Shown: piece by piece, positions 8,359-20,519 of the stretch
Numbering within the stretch: the first letter of the stretch is position 1
How the letters are laid out: each line of letters begins with the position of its first letter
From: Tenggerimyces sp963762635
Lineage (GTDB): Bacteria > Actinomycetota > Actinomycetes > Propionibacteriales > Actinopolymorphaceae
DNA length: 64,000 bases
Assembly (NCBI GenBank): GCA_963762635.1
Contig: CAVXLQ010000012.1
Span: 62,001 to 126,000, forward strand
Reading direction: 5' to 3'
Position numbers and translations under genes: made by a program
Notes under the pieces: model-generated
The model's database searches: none
The model's input: the letters and a program-made list of their open reading frames with translations, nothing else
What the model was told of the DNA's origin: nothing

Positions 8359-8372
8359 GTGCCGGCCCGCCT

Positions 8373-8726
8373 CTAGCGGCGGTTGCCGAGCGCGTAGGCC
8401 ATGTTGATGGCCACCAGACCGACCCAGACCAGGATCACCGCGAGGAAGCCGACCATGCCGGCCGCGATCGCGGTCAGTGGTACGGCCAGCACGATCGTCA
8501 CGATGCCGAGGGCGAGGGAGCGGTCGGCGTGGTCCTTGCGGGACAGGTCGTTCGCCACCGGCGCGCGACGCTGCAGTTCGGCCGCGACGCGAGCCTCGAT
8601 GGCCGAGTCGATGCGTTCCACCAGCGAGTCGACGATGGCCGGCTCATAGTCGGCTCCGAGCTCGCGCCGGGTGTGCAGTGCGGCCTCGACGTCTTCGCGG
8701 GGGATCTCGGACTGCGCCATGGTCAC
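8373..8726 (-). CDS. small membrane protein, tandem paralogue 2
   Basis: A 117-residue protein: a cytosolic N-terminal segment with EVEAAL-RRELG-YEPAIVDSLVERID, a charged linker, then two hydrophobic helices in the last 50 residues. It is a clear paralogue of the gene just upstream (8741-9115), sharing RRELGx(D/E)YEPAIVDSLVERID and the paired C-terminal helices. Similar hypothetical proteins occur across Actinobacteria; no function is known. GTG 8726 is preferred because GGAGG lies 7 nt upstream; ATG 8720 is the alternative. The gap to the upstream gene is 14 nt, so the two are co-transcribed. Confidence 0.75.
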   Translation of the reverse strand: MTMAQSEIPREDVEAALHTRRELGADYEPAIVDSLVERIDSAIEARVAAELQRRAPVANDLSRKDHADRSLALGIVTIVLAVPLTAIAAGMVGFLAVILVWVGLVAINMAYALGNRR

Positions 8727-8740
8727 CGTTATACCTCCGC

Positions 8741-9115
8741 TCATCCGCGCCGACCACCGTTCACGTACACCACGTTGATCAACAGCACGAACGCCAGGAT
8801 GGCGAGCGAGAAGAGCCAACCGATGCCGTCGACCGAGGCTGCCGCGGCGGAGATGGGGACCGCCATCACCACGCTGACGATCGCGAGCGCGAGCGACCCG
8901 TTCGGGTGGCGGTTGCGCGAGGGCGCCTGCTCCGGCTCGGGTACGGGCGCCGGCGTGCGGCGCTGCTGCAGGTCCTGCTGGACCCGGTACGCGACCGCTT
9001 GGTCGATCCGTTCCACCAGCGAGTCCACGATCGCCGGCTCGTACTCCGGCCCAAGCTCGCGCCGGGTGAGCAGCGCGGCCTCTACCTCGTCGCGAGGAAC
9101 GTTCGTCTGGGTCAT
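8741..9115 (-). CDS. small membrane protein, tandem paralogue 1
   Basis: A 124-residue protein with the same layout as its downstream paralogue: a charged N-terminal region containing VEAALLTRRELGPEYEPAIV, a Pro/Glu-rich linker, and two C-terminal transmembrane helices. The start is ATG 9115, with GAGGGG directly adjacent, so the initiation signal is unusual; no better start is in frame. First gene of a two-gene unit; function unknown. Confidence 0.75.
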   Translation of the reverse strand: MTQTNVPRDEVEAALLTRRELGPEYEPAIVDSLVERIDQAVAYRVQQDLQQRRTPAPVPEPEQAPSRNRHPNGSLALAIVSVVMAVPISAAAASVDGIGWLFSLAILAFVLLINVVYVNGGRRG

Positions 9116-9236
9116 CCCCTCGTTATAGACCGGCACAGGTGTCGGCAGAAGCGTTGTCAGGGGGAAGTCCGGGACATCTCCGGTACATCCCCGGCAGAGG
9201 CTGTGCAGGGGCTCGACAACCAGCAACACTGGGAAG

Positions 9237-9806
9237 GTGCACGAGCTCGGGTGGCAGCCGGCGGGAGTCGGCCTCTTCGTTCCAGGGCGTCGCGACGACG
9301 CTCTGGTGTCGGAGGTGCGCGAGGTCGTGACGCGTCTCGGTGGGCTTTCCGACCCCGTCGTGCGCCGGTGTTCGCCGATGACCTCGCTCGCGCTGCTGGA
9401 CGCCGACCCGATCGAGGTCGTGGTGGACGGCTCGGCGCTGGAACGCCCGTACACCGACGAGAAGGCCGCGTTCAAGCTCGGCGACCAGCTCCGCGAGGTG
9501 CTCGTCGCGCTCGCGATGACGCTCCGGCCGTTGTACGCGTCGATCGTGCTGGAGGCGCCGTTCCTGTCGCCGAAGGACCTGCTGGTCACGCCGGAGCCGG
9601 ACCTGTTCCTCGACGCCTGGTTCGACCTCACCCGGCTGCACGTCGGCATCGCGCAGGCATACGCGGGCGCGCACGTCGAGCAGGTGGCGAACGGGCTGTA
9701 CGTGTCGACGCGGGCGCCGTTCAACCCGTCCCGCTTCGACGAGCCGCTGTCCGGCAGCCTCGAACGCGCCCGCCGCGCGATGGCCCAGGTCGTCGCGCAC
9801 GGGTAG
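9237..9806 (+). CDS. hypothetical protein upstream of coaE
   Basis: A 189-residue soluble protein that I do not assign to a named family. It contains a hydrophobic stretch LREVLVALAMTLRPLYASIVLEAPFLSP and a C-terminal GLYVSTRAPFNPSRFDEP segment. GTG 9237 is the first available start in the frame, with GGGAAG immediately before it, so the start is uncertain. It ends 10 nt before coaE and is probably co-transcribed with it. Confidence 0.6.
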   Translation: MHELGWQPAGVGLFVPGRRDDALVSEVREVVTRLGGLSDPVVRRCSPMTSLALLDADPIEVVVDGSALERPYTDEKAAFKLGDQLREVLVALAMTLRPLYASIVLEAPFLSPKDLLVTPEPDLFLDAWFDLTRLHVGIAQAYAGAHVEQVANGLYVSTRAPFNPSRFDEPLSGSLERARRAMAQVVAHG

Positions 9807-9816
9807 ATTCCTGCGC

Positions 9817-10425
9817 ATGCTCCGCATCGGACTCACGGGCGGCATCGCGTCCGGGAAGAGCGAGGTCAGCCGGCTGCTCGACCTTCTCGGTGCCGTCGTG
9901 ATCGACGCCGACGTCCTTGCCCGCGAGGTCGTCGCGCCCGGAACGGACGGCCTGGCCGAGGTCACCGCCGTCTTCGGGCCTGGCGTGCTCGGCTCGGACG
10001 GTGCGCTCGACCGGCCCGCGCTGGGCCGCGTCGTGTTCGGCGACGAGGTCGCGAGGCGCAAGCTCGAGGCGATCATCCATCCGCGTGTCCGGGCGCGGGC
10101 CGCGTCGATCGAGGCCGAGGCGACGGAGGACGCGGTCGTCGTCCACGCGATCCCGTTGCTCGTCGAGACCGGTCAGGCGCGGAACTTCGACCAGCTCGTG
10201 GTCGTCGACGTCCCCGAGGACGTGCAGGTCGAGCGGCTCGTCCGTACGCGCGGCATGTCCGAGACCGAGGCGCGCTCGCGGATCGCCGCGCAGGCGAGCC
10301 GGGACGACCGGCTGGGCGTCGCCGACGTCGTGCTGGACAACTCCGGGACGCTCGTCGACCTGGAACGCCAGGTCCGCGAGCTTTGGGACAAGCTTCAGTC
10401 GACCCAGCCGAGGGCGGCGCAGTAG
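9817..10425 (+). CDS. coaE: dephospho-CoA kinase
   Basis: A 202-residue enzyme catalysing the last step of coenzyme A synthesis, phosphorylating the 3'-hydroxyl of dephospho-CoA. The P-loop GGIASGKSEV is at residues 8-17, the substrate-binding DADVLAREVVAPGT at about 31-44, HPRVR near 89, and the lid region near residue 140 (ERLVRTRGMSETEARSRI). Length is normal for the family. The 3' end overlaps the convergent methyltransferase gene by 31 nt. Confidence 0.95.
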   Translation: MLRIGLTGGIASGKSEVSRLLDLLGAVVIDADVLAREVVAPGTDGLAEVTAVFGPGVLGSDGALDRPALGRVVFGDEVARRKLEAIIHPRVRARAASIEAEATEDAVVVHAIPLLVETGQARNFDQLVVVDVPEDVQVERLVRTRGMSETEARSRIAAQASRDDRLGVADVVLDNSGTLVDLERQVRELWDKLQSTQPRAAQ

Positions 10426-11243
10426 AGCCAGGTCAGGAACGCGTCGGGGAGCTCGGCCCAGGTGTCGAGCGCCTGGAGTAGCCGTTCCAGCTCGTCCCTC
10501 GACGCCCATCCCTCCTCGACGATCAGGTCCGCCATGGTCGGGGCGCCGAACAGGCCGATCGCGAAGTCGGCCATCCAGCGCGTCGCCTTCGCGTCCCCGT
10601 ACACCTCGGGGGTGAGCGCGTGGCCCTGGGTGCGCGCGAACCCGGCCTCCAGCATGAGCCGGCGCAGGTGGCGCGAGTAGCTCGTGTTGCCGCCCTGGTG
10701 CGCGACGGCCTTGGTGAACAGGCCCGGCGCGAGATCGAGGCCGGCGTCCGCCGGCGAGAACACGATCGTCGAGATGTCGTCGTCGGACACCGCGGCGACC
10801 CCGCCGGGGCGCAGGACGCGGCGCATCTCGGCGAGCGCCTTGATCGGCTCGCGCAGGTAGAGCAGGACCGCGTTGGAGTAGACGACGTCGAATGTCGCGT
10901 CGTCGAACGGCAGCTCGTACGCCGTTCCGACCTCGAACTCCGCCGCGAGGCCGCGCTGCTCGGCCGTCTTGCGCGCCGCCTTCACCTGCTCCTCGTCGAC
11001 GTCGATGCCGACGATCCGGCCCGGCTCGACGGTCGCGGCGAGGTCGAGCGTGATCGCGCCCACGCCGCAGCCCGCGTCCAGGATGTGCAGCCCCGGGCGC
11101 AGCTGGGGGAGCAGGAACGGCAGGAACGTGCGGGCGTCTCGGCTCCCGACGTACCCCGGCTGCACCGCGGGGTCGATGACGTAGCGCTCAGGTTCCACCC
11201 GGCCGAGGGTAGTCGGGCTCCCCTGACGCCCGCTGTCAGTCAT
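10395..11243 (-). CDS. class I SAM-dependent methyltransferase
   Basis: A 282-residue methyltransferase of the UbiE/Methyltransf_25 type: SAM-binding motif ILDAGCGVGAITLDLA near residues 55-70, GIDVDEEQV, and YELPFDDATFDVVYSNAVLLY, followed by VLRPGG. Substrate unknown. ATG 11243 overlaps the stop of the upstream VOC fragment (ATGA); a GTG about 13 codons in (RVEPERY) is a possible later start. The 3' end runs 31 nt into coaE on the other strand. Confidence 0.85.
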   Translation of the reverse strand: MTDSGRQGSPTTLGRVEPERYVIDPAVQPGYVGSRDARTFLPFLLPQLRPGLHILDAGCGVGAITLDLAATVEPGRIVGIDVDEEQVKAARKTAEQRGLAAEFEVGTAYELPFDDATFDVVYSNAVLLYLREPIKALAEMRRVLRPGGVAAVSDDDISTIVFSPADAGLDLAPGLFTKAVAHQGGNTSYSRHLRRLMLEAGFARTQGHALTPEVYGDAKATRWMADFAIGLFGAPTMADLIVEEGWASRDELERLLQALDTWAELPDAFLTWLYCAALGWVD

Positions 11244-11572
11244 CTCAGCCTTGCGTAGCCGGTGTAGATGCAGTCCACCGTTGCCAGCTCTGGAGTGTCG
11301 TACTCGTCGAACCTGACGCCCTTCGCCCTGAGCTCGGCGACGATTTCGGTGAGGTTGTCGACCACGAACAGCGCCAGCGTGTGATCTGGAGGCTGGGGAG
11401 CCGGTGATCGCTCGTAGACGTTGATCTGGCTGCCGTCGGCAGCCTCGAACAGCAGGCCGCCAAGAGGAATCCGCCAACCGGCCGGGTCGGTGGGGCCGTG
11501 GGCGCGCAGCCCCAAGACCTCGCCATAGAACACCTGCGCCCGGGCCAGGTCGGATGCGGCATGCTCGCGCAA
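11240..11572 (-). pseudogene. VOC (glyoxalase-fold) protein, truncated at the C-terminus
   Basis: Residues HAASDLARAQVFYGEVLGL, LLFEAADGSQINVY and ELRAKGVRFDEYDTPELATVD match the actinobacterial VOC family whose usual end is a GAWFKDPDGN-type strand. Here the frame stops right after TVDCIYTGYARLR, so the last metal-ligand strand is lost, and the N-terminus begins only at a TTG without a ribosome-binding site. The stop overlaps the methyltransferase start by 4 nt, as if the 3' end had been replaced by that gene. I read it as a relic; a functional 110-residue protein is the less likely alternative. Confidence 0.6.
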
Positions 11573-11691
11573 AGGTGGGCGCCAGCAAGTCCCCTGGGTC
11601 CGCTGTCCATTCGACGATCCTTGCAGCCGGTGGTGGTCGTCGGGATGGGCACACGGCGCGTCTCCTCGGTGTGCCCATCCCGATCAAGGGG

Positions 11692-12966
11692 CTACCGGAC
11701 CAGTCGCGCCCACTTCCGTACCTCGTCGACGAACAGGGCTGGCTGCTCGAACGCGGCGAAGTGGCCGCCGGCCGCGAGCTTGTTGAAGTAGACGAGCTTG
11801 TCGCCGTACGCCCGCTCCGCCCAGACCTTCGGCGTCGGCACGACCTCGCCCGGGAACACGCTGAAGCCGAGCGGCACCTGGATCGGGCCGAACGTCACCG
11901 GGCCGCGGTTGGCCTCCCAGTAGAACCGCGCCGAGGACGTCGCTGTGGCCGGCACCCAGTAGGCCATGATCGCGTCGAGCAGCTGGTCGTAGCCCAGCAC
12001 GCTCTCGGGGTTGCCGTCACTGTCGGTCCAGGCTGTGAACTTCTCGTAGATCCAGGACGCCTGGCCAACGGGGGAGTCGGTGAGCCCGTACCCGATGGTC
12101 TGCGGCCGGGTGCCCTGCTCGGCGAAGTAGCCGAACTCCTGGGTGCTGAAGTACTCCAGCTTCTTCAGCGCCTCCTGCTCCTCCGGCGTGGGCGGGTCGC
12201 CGACCGGCGGCTCGAACTCCGGGAAGAAGTTCAGGTGGATGCCGGCAAGCCCGGGTAGGCCGAGCCGGGCCATCTCCGCCGTGACCATCGCGCCCCAGTC
12301 GCCGCCCTGGGCGGCGTAGCGGTCGTAGCCGAGCTTGTGCATGAGCGTGTTCCAGGCCTTCGCGGTGCGCTGAAGGCCCCAACCCGCCGTGGACGGGCGA
12401 TCGGAGAACCCGTAGCCCGGGAGCGACGGGACGACCACGTGGAACGCGTCGCTGGCCTTGCCGCCGTGCGCGGTCGGGTCGGTCAGCGGGCCGATCGTCC
12501 GCAGGAACTCGACCACCGAGCCCGGCCAGCCGTGGGTGAGGATCAGCGGCAGCGCGTTCGCGTGCTTGGACCGGACGTGCAGGAAGTGGAAGCCCAGGCC
12601 GTCGAGCTTGGTGCGGAACTGGGGGAACCGGTTCAGCCTCGACTCCAGCCGGCGCCCGTCGTAGTGCTTCTGCCAGTAGCGAACAAGCCTTTGTACGCGC
12701 TCCAGCTGGGCGCCCTGGGTGCGGTCGGGAACGGTCTCCCGCTCGGGCCAGCGGGTCGCCGCGAGCCTTCTCCACAGGTCCCGGAGCAGGGCTTCCGGCA
12801 CCTTGAGCCGGAACGGTGTGACGGCCTCGGTGGCCGGTGGTAGGCGCAGCTCGGGCACGTCCGAGTCGGCCTCGGCCGTACCCGCGAAGCCCAGTGCGCT
12901 GACCGGTGCGGCCGCGCCGGCTACAGCGGCCGTTCGCAGCATTCCTCTTCGTGAAACTCGTTGCAT
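11692..12966 (-). CDS. secreted epoxide hydrolase (EHN family)
   Basis: A 424-residue alpha/beta hydrolase opening epoxides to diols. It starts with a twin-arginine signal (VSRRGMLRTAAVAGAAAP) and an AEA cleavage region near residue 32. The epoxide-hydrolase N-terminal domain (PFRLKVPEALLRDLWRRLA) comes next, then the HGWPGS oxyanion motif, the nucleophile Asp in AAQGGDWGAMV, and the late catalytic His in AAGGHFAAFEQP. ATG 12966 has GGGGAG upstream. Divergent from the SRPBCC gene; export by Tat is inferred from the signal. Confidence 0.9.
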   Translation of the reverse strand: MQRVSRRGMLRTAAVAGAAAPVSALGFAGTAEADSDVPELRLPPATEAVTPFRLKVPEALLRDLWRRLAATRWPERETVPDRTQGAQLERVQRLVRYWQKHYDGRRLESRLNRFPQFRTKLDGLGFHFLHVRSKHANALPLILTHGWPGSVVEFLRTIGPLTDPTAHGGKASDAFHVVVPSLPGYGFSDRPSTAGWGLQRTAKAWNTLMHKLGYDRYAAQGGDWGAMVTAEMARLGLPGLAGIHLNFFPEFEPPVGDPPTPEEQEALKKLEYFSTQEFGYFAEQGTRPQTIGYGLTDSPVGQASWIYEKFTAWTDSDGNPESVLGYDQLLDAIMAYWVPATATSSARFYWEANRGPVTFGPIQVPLGFSVFPGEVVPTPKVWAERAYGDKLVYFNKLAAGGHFAAFEQPALFVDEVRKWARLVR

Positions 12967-13045
12967 GGCGGTCTCCCCTCCGCGTTGGATCGGTGCTGGG
13001 GAGGATGGTGCCAGGTTTCTCGGACAAGTCGATACGGTCATCCAC

Positions 13046-13471
13046 ATGCCCACGACGTTCGAGGCAGCTGTGGATATCTCGGCGACACCCCTGCGGGTCT
13101 GGGAGGTCTGGGCCGACGTCGAGCGCTGGCCCGAGTGGACCCCTACCGTCTCCTCGGCCTCGTGGATCACTCCGGGCGGCTTGCGGGTCGGCGCCCGAGC
13201 ACGGATCAAGCAGCCGAGGCTGCCGCTGGCCGAGTGGGAGGTCACCGAGCTGATCGTCGGGGCTCGGTTCGTCTGGGTTTCCCGCTCGCCAGGCGTCGAG
13301 ACCGTGGCCGGCCACGACGTCCGGCCGGTCGGCACGGGCGCCCGGGCGGTCGCGACGATCGACCAACGTGGACCGGGTGGCTGGCTGATCGGGATGTTGT
13401 ACGGACGCCTCACGAACCGCTATCTCGCGACCGAGGGAGCCGGTCTGCGGGCCCGCGCCGAGGCCGTCTGA
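13046..13471 (+). CDS. SRPBCC (polyketide-cyclase-like) protein
   Basis: A 141-residue protein with the START/SRPBCC helix-grip fold signature: it opens FEAAVDISATPLRVWEVWADVERWPEWTPTV and closes with a long amphipathic helix (YLATEGAGLRARAEAV). These domains bind hydrophobic ligands; no specific role can be given. It is divergent from the epoxide hydrolase and ends 35 nt before uvrB. Confidence 0.82.
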   Translation: MPTTFEAAVDISATPLRVWEVWADVERWPEWTPTVSSASWITPGGLRVGARARIKQPRLPLAEWEVTELIVGARFVWVSRSPGVETVAGHDVRPVGTGARAVATIDQRGPGGWLIGMLYGRLTNRYLATEGAGLRARAEAV

Positions 13472-13506
13472 GACGTCTTGTCGGTGCGGCCGCGTACCTT
13501 GGTGGC

Positions 13507-15615
<2,109 letters not shown>

Positions 15616-15647
15616 GCCGGCGCCGGTCCTCGCGGCCGATCGAGGCC

Positions 15648-16028
15648 TTAGCTCGACGTCGCCGACTCGACCTGGCCGCCGTCGGGCGGGAGGACTTCCA
15701 GGTCGGTGCGGTGGTTGTGGTCGAGGTCAACGGTGCTGAGCTGGTGCGGATCGATGGATCGGAACCCGCCGAGGCGGATCATGCTGCCGCCGATCATGAC
15801 CTTGCGCGGCGCGGCTTCCCAGGAGTCGCGGTGGTAGGACACGCGTGCCACGGGGACGCCGCGCTCGACGAGCGCGGCGATGAGACTGGGAAGCTCCTCG
15901 ACGAGGTTGCGGGTGCGGGGTTGCCAGGTTCCGTCGAACCGGTTCGGGGTCGTGCTTCCACCAAGATCGAGCCGGACCTCCCGGTCTGCCGTGGGAGCTG
16001 TTGACGCCGGCATCGTCGTGGTGGTCAT
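15648..16028 (-). CDS. DUF5994 family protein
   Basis: A 126-residue soluble protein with the DUF5994 pattern: FDGTWQPRTRNLVEELPSLI, then RVSYHRDSWEAAPRKVMIGG and a conserved GGFRSIDPHQL. Function unknown. It is the last gene of a four-gene minus-strand unit; its ATG overlaps the PPOX gene stop by 4 nt (ATGA), implying coupled translation. Confidence 0.82.
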   Translation of the reverse strand: MTTTTMPASTAPTADREVRLDLGGSTTPNRFDGTWQPRTRNLVEELPSLIAALVERGVPVARVSYHRDSWEAAPRKVMIGGSMIRLGGFRSIDPHQLSTVDLDHNHRTDLEVLPPDGGQVESATSS

Positions 16029-16534
16029 GGCAGGTCCTGTGCGGTTCGGGTGTCGGGTCCGCGGGAGTTCATGCCCGGGGCATCGACGTTTCTGGCGAGA
16101 ATGCGGTGCGGGTGAAGGCGGATCCGATCGTCGTTCGATCCGTCCAAACGTGGTTCGGCGACGGTGAACAGCTCGGCTCGGCCGCGGATCTCTACTCCCC
16201 GTCCGCGTTGCCCAGCTGGCACGGCTGGTGCGTCGGCATCGGCGACGGGGAGGTCATCGACGACGAACGCCATGCGGGAGTCGGCTTGGAGGTTGCGGTA
16301 CATCTGGGAACGGCGGAGAGCTGGCCCACCGATCTCGATGGTGTCCCCGCTGACCGAGAAGACGACCGGACTGATCTGGGGTGCGCCGTCGCGACCGATG
16401 GTCGCTAGACGGCCCACTGGCTGGGCCGCGAGATAGTCCCGTTCGGCTTCGGTGAACGTCGTGGCGTATCCGTATCGCCCCATGGGACGAGACTGCCTTG
16501 TGTCGCCGCCGAGCGGCGGCGCGCTCGTGGTCAT
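16025..16534 (-). CDS. PPOX-class F420/flavin-dependent family protein
   Basis: A 169-residue split-barrel protein of the pyridoxamine-5'-phosphate-oxidase-like superfamily: FTEAERDYLAAQPVGRLATIGRDGAPQ then SPVVFSVSGDTIEIG, typical of the actinobacterial group that uses F420 or flavin. The reaction is not predictable. ATG 16534 overlaps the upstream stop (ATGA); ATG 16493 (MGRYGYATTF) is a plausible internal start. Middle gene of the small-membrane-protein operon. Confidence 0.8.
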   Translation of the reverse strand: MTTSAPPLGGDTRQSRPMGRYGYATTFTEAERDYLAAQPVGRLATIGRDGAPQISPVVFSVSGDTIEIGGPALRRSQMYRNLQADSRMAFVVDDLPVADADAPAVPAGQRGRGVEIRGRAELFTVAEPRLDGSNDDRIRLHPHRILARNVDAPGMNSRGPDTRTAQDLP

Positions 16535-16899
16535 GACGGTTGTCCGCGAGATCTGCGACGGAGCTGCAGGATGCGCCCCGTGCCGGGGATGGCGATCAGC
16601 AGGATGCCGGCGATCGCGGCGAACAGCATGGCGACGCCGAGCGGCACTCGTCCGTCCAGCCACAGGAAGTGAAGATCGGTCCGGGCCGGGTTCTGCAGAA
16701 CGAAGATCAGCAGCGCGGTGAAGGCCAGGGCCATGCCGATCAGGCTGACCCAGACGCTGCCAAGACGGGTCCGCCCGACTCGTTGCCGTTGTGGTGCCGG
16801 GGGATCGGTTGCCGGCGGGCTCGGGGCAGGGATTACCGGCGGGCTCGGGGCGTCAGTGGGGTTCGAGGTTTCGATGGGGTTCGAGGTTTCCGTGCTCAT
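16531..16899 (-). CDS. LapA/DUF1049 domain membrane protein
   Basis: A 122-residue protein: a Pro/Ser/Thr-rich N-terminus with a short repeat (ETSNPIETSNPT), then two transmembrane helices around the LapA-family motif FVLQNPARTDLHFLWLDGRVPLG. LapA-like proteins are small inner-membrane proteins; role here unknown. ATG 16899. It lies 71 nt downstream of the gene at 16971 and overlaps the PPOX gene by 4 nt. Confidence 0.82.
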   Translation of the reverse strand: MSTETSNPIETSNPTDAPSPPVIPAPSPPATDPPAPQRQRVGRTRLGSVWVSLIGMALAFTALLIFVLQNPARTDLHFLWLDGRVPLGVAMLFAAIAGILLIAIPGTGRILQLRRRSRGQPS

Positions 16900-16970
16900 G
16901 GGGTGTCCTTGGCTTGCGCCGAACGCCGGGTGGCGGTCACCGACGTTCGGCGGACGATTCAGTGGATCGG

Positions 16971-17297
16971 TCAGCTCCGCGAGCCGTAGCGGTCCAGTGC
17001 GAAGAGCGCGACCGCGCCGAGGATCAGACCGATCAGCACCAGTACCCACAGCGGCATCGCACTGCCGAGGAGGCCGCCGACGATGAACGTGGCGACCAGC
17101 GCCACGGCGATCATGCGGGGGCTCATCGGTCCGCTACGTACCCGTGCGGCTGACGTACTCAGGAAGGCGTCGACCGAGGTCGCCGCCGCCCGAGTCTTGT
17201 ACCCAGGTACGCGCTTGGTCGTGGGCTTCGTCGTGGGCTCGGCCGCGGGGTTCGGTGACGAATCGGACACAGGGGTGGCAGGTCTCGTCGTATCCAT
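16971..17297 (-). CDS. small membrane protein, first gene of the four-gene unit
   Basis: A 108-residue protein with a Thr/Pro-rich cytosolic N-terminus (PAAEPTTKPTTKRVPG), a basic stretch, and two C-terminal hydrophobic helices (MIAVALVATFIVGGLL and LWVLVLIGLILGAVALFAL). I do not recognise a named family. ATG 17297 has AGGAG about 6 nt upstream. The region ahead of it carries short inverted repeats (GTTTCG/CGAAAC at 17351-17368, GTTCA/TGAAC at 17421-17431) that might be operators. Confidence 0.7.
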   Translation of the reverse strand: MDTTRPATPVSDSSPNPAAEPTTKPTTKRVPGYKTRAAATSVDAFLSTSAARVRSGPMSPRMIAVALVATFIVGGLLGSAMPLWVLVLIGLILGAVALFALDRYGSRS

Positions 17298-17459
17298 GGT
17301 CGCTCCTGAAGCTGCGGTATCGCTCGTAGGAGATCCACGAGCCCGCGGGGGTTTCGGCGAAGCGAAACGAGGGCGAGATGCCGGACACTCCGGATCGTCG
17401 CGTAGCCCAAACGGCGTTACGTTCAGTGAACGCCCCTTTGGCACCTAAGTCAATGCGTA

Positions 17460-17489
17460 GCCCTACAGCGCAGGCCTGCGCTGTAGGGC
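17460..17489. terminator. terminator hairpin downstream of typA
   Basis: A perfect 30-bp palindrome with 15-nt arms (GCCCTACAGCGCAGG) lies 25 bp beyond the typA stop. No T-run follows on the minus strand, which is common in high-GC actinobacteria. Confidence 0.75.
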
Positions 17490-17514
17490 AACCGTGACCT
17501 CCTCGGGGAGAGGG

Positions 17515-19382
<1,868 letters not shown>

Positions 19383-19428
19383 ATGCACCATTCTCTCTGA
19401 CGCTCCGGGCGCGGCTACCATCGCGGTC

Positions 19429-20179
19429 GTGCAGCTGACTTACGTCCCGTACCACCTGGACCAGCACCATCCCGACCTGTCCGTCCCGTTGCCCGCCGGT
19501 GCGGACGTGACCGAGATCACGGTGGAGCTGCCCACGGGCGACGTCTTCGCCCGATTGGTGACGTTGTACGAGGCGGTGGCTGGGGCCGTCGCATCGTCGC
19601 CCGAGACGCCGGTGGTGTCGGGCGACTGCACCGTGACGCTCGCCATGGCGGCCGGCATGCTGCGCGCGGGCCTGGATCCGTCGGTGGTGTGGATCGACGC
19701 TCATGGCGATGTGCAGACGTTGGAGACCAGCGCGTCGGGCTACGTCGGCGGTACGGCGCTGCGCCTGCTTCTCGGCTACCGTCGCGCCGAGCTTCTCGAC
19801 CGGCTGGGGGTCGCGCCGTTCGACGAGGACCGGGTCGTCTTGGTCGACGCGCGCGACCTCGACCCGCCCGAGGTGGAGTTCCTCGCCTCGTCGGCCGTAC
19901 GCCGCGTACCGATCGAGTCGCTGACCGAGGACGCGTTGCCGGACGGGCAGCTGCTGGTGAACGTCGACCTCGACGTCCTCTCATCCGAGTCCCTCCCTGG
20001 CGCCCGCTACGTGGCGCCCGGCGGCCCGTCCGTGGCGACGTTGGTCGAGGGCAGTGCGCACGATCCTCGCCACCGGCCGCGTCAAGGGCCTGCACATCGC
20101 GTGCACCTGGGCACCCGGCCGCCCGGACCTGCAGGAGCTGCGCGGCGAGATCATCGCGGAGCTTCTTCGCGCACCCTGA
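19429..20179 (+). pseudogene. arginase/ureohydrolase family protein, one frameshift
   Basis: The frame encodes an arginase-fold protein: metal-ligand motifs SGDCTVTLA (in place of GGDH), WIDAHGD and VNVDLDVLS (DLDV) are present in order. After VATLVEG the frame is lost; skipping one G near 20051 restores a continuous C-terminus (VRTILATGRVKGLHIACTW) to the TGA at 20177-20179. Actinobacterial arginase-family members may act on agmatine, formiminoglutamate or other guanidino substrates; Cys replacing His in the first motif makes the substrate uncertain. GTG 19429 lies 46 bp from the divergent typA start. Confidence 0.75.
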
Positions 20180-20240
20180 CGAAAACGGCTGGCGGCCAGC
20201 CCGTGGGCGCTGAAACACTTATAGGCATGGCGTTCCGACT

Positions 20241-20283
20241 CGACCGACTGCCCAGGGCGTCCCTCGCCCGGGCCGGTCGGTCG
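20241..20283. terminator. hairpin after the arginase-family gene
   Basis: CGACCGAC (20241-20248) pairs with GTCGGTCG (20276-20283), with further G/C pairing inside. It lies between the arginase-family stop and the tRNA-like pair, and could end transcription or be an RNA processing structure. Nothing else is seen in 20180-20328. Confidence 0.5.
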
Positions 20284-20328
20284 CGCGCCTGATCCCCGGC
20301 CTCCCGTGCGAGTGACGCCGCTTCGTCT

Positions 20329-20402
20329 GCGGCTCTACTCCAATCGGTAGAGAGGCCAGTCCCAGGAACTGGATGATCCGGGTTCGAGTCCCGGGAGCCG
20401 CA
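20329..20402 (+). tRNA. class I tRNA-like gene, apparent anticodon CAG
   Basis: A full cloverleaf folds: acceptor GCGGCTC/GAGCCGC with A73; D arm with GG; anticodon stem CCAGT/ACTGG around loop CCCAGGA (anticodon CAG, Leu codon CUG); a 5-nt variable loop; T arm CCGGG-TTCGAGT-CCCGG. A leucine tRNA should have a long class II variable arm, and position 33 should be U but is C. CCA is not encoded. It is 4 nt from the next tRNA-like gene. It may be an unusual tRNA or a non-translational tRNA-like RNA. Confidence 0.65.
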
Positions 20403-20406
20403 CGAT

Positions 20407-20482
20407 GCCCCCGTAGCCCAACGGAAGAGGCGGCAGCATGAGGTGCTGCGCGTTGCGGGTTCGAATCCTGCCGGGGGCACCA
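20407..20482 (+). tRNA. class I tRNA-like gene, apparent anticodon GAG, CCA encoded
   Basis: The cloverleaf is: acceptor GCCCCCG/CGGGGGC, A73 and encoded CCA; D arm with GG; anticodon stem GCAGC/GCTGC with loop ATGAGGT (U33 present, anticodon GAG, Leu codon CUC); 5-nt variable loop; T arm GCGGG-TTCGAAT-CCTGC. The short variable loop is class I, not the class II form expected of leucine tRNAs. Both tRNA-like genes share a C13-A22 mismatch in the D stem. Confidence 0.7.
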
Positions 20483-20519
20483 ACATCGCAGGTCGGGCTT
20501 CGTCCTCCCATCGCGCTGG

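Noticed and set aside
8180..8372. Insertion sequence between rpsA and the paralogous membrane genes
   Set aside because: Inverted arms exist, but there is no transposase frame and no clear target duplication; only a palindromic repeat is supported.
17298..17459. A sigma-B-like promoter (GTTT plus GGGTA) before the four-gene membrane operon
   Set aside because: GTTT is present, but no matching -10 lies at a suitable distance.
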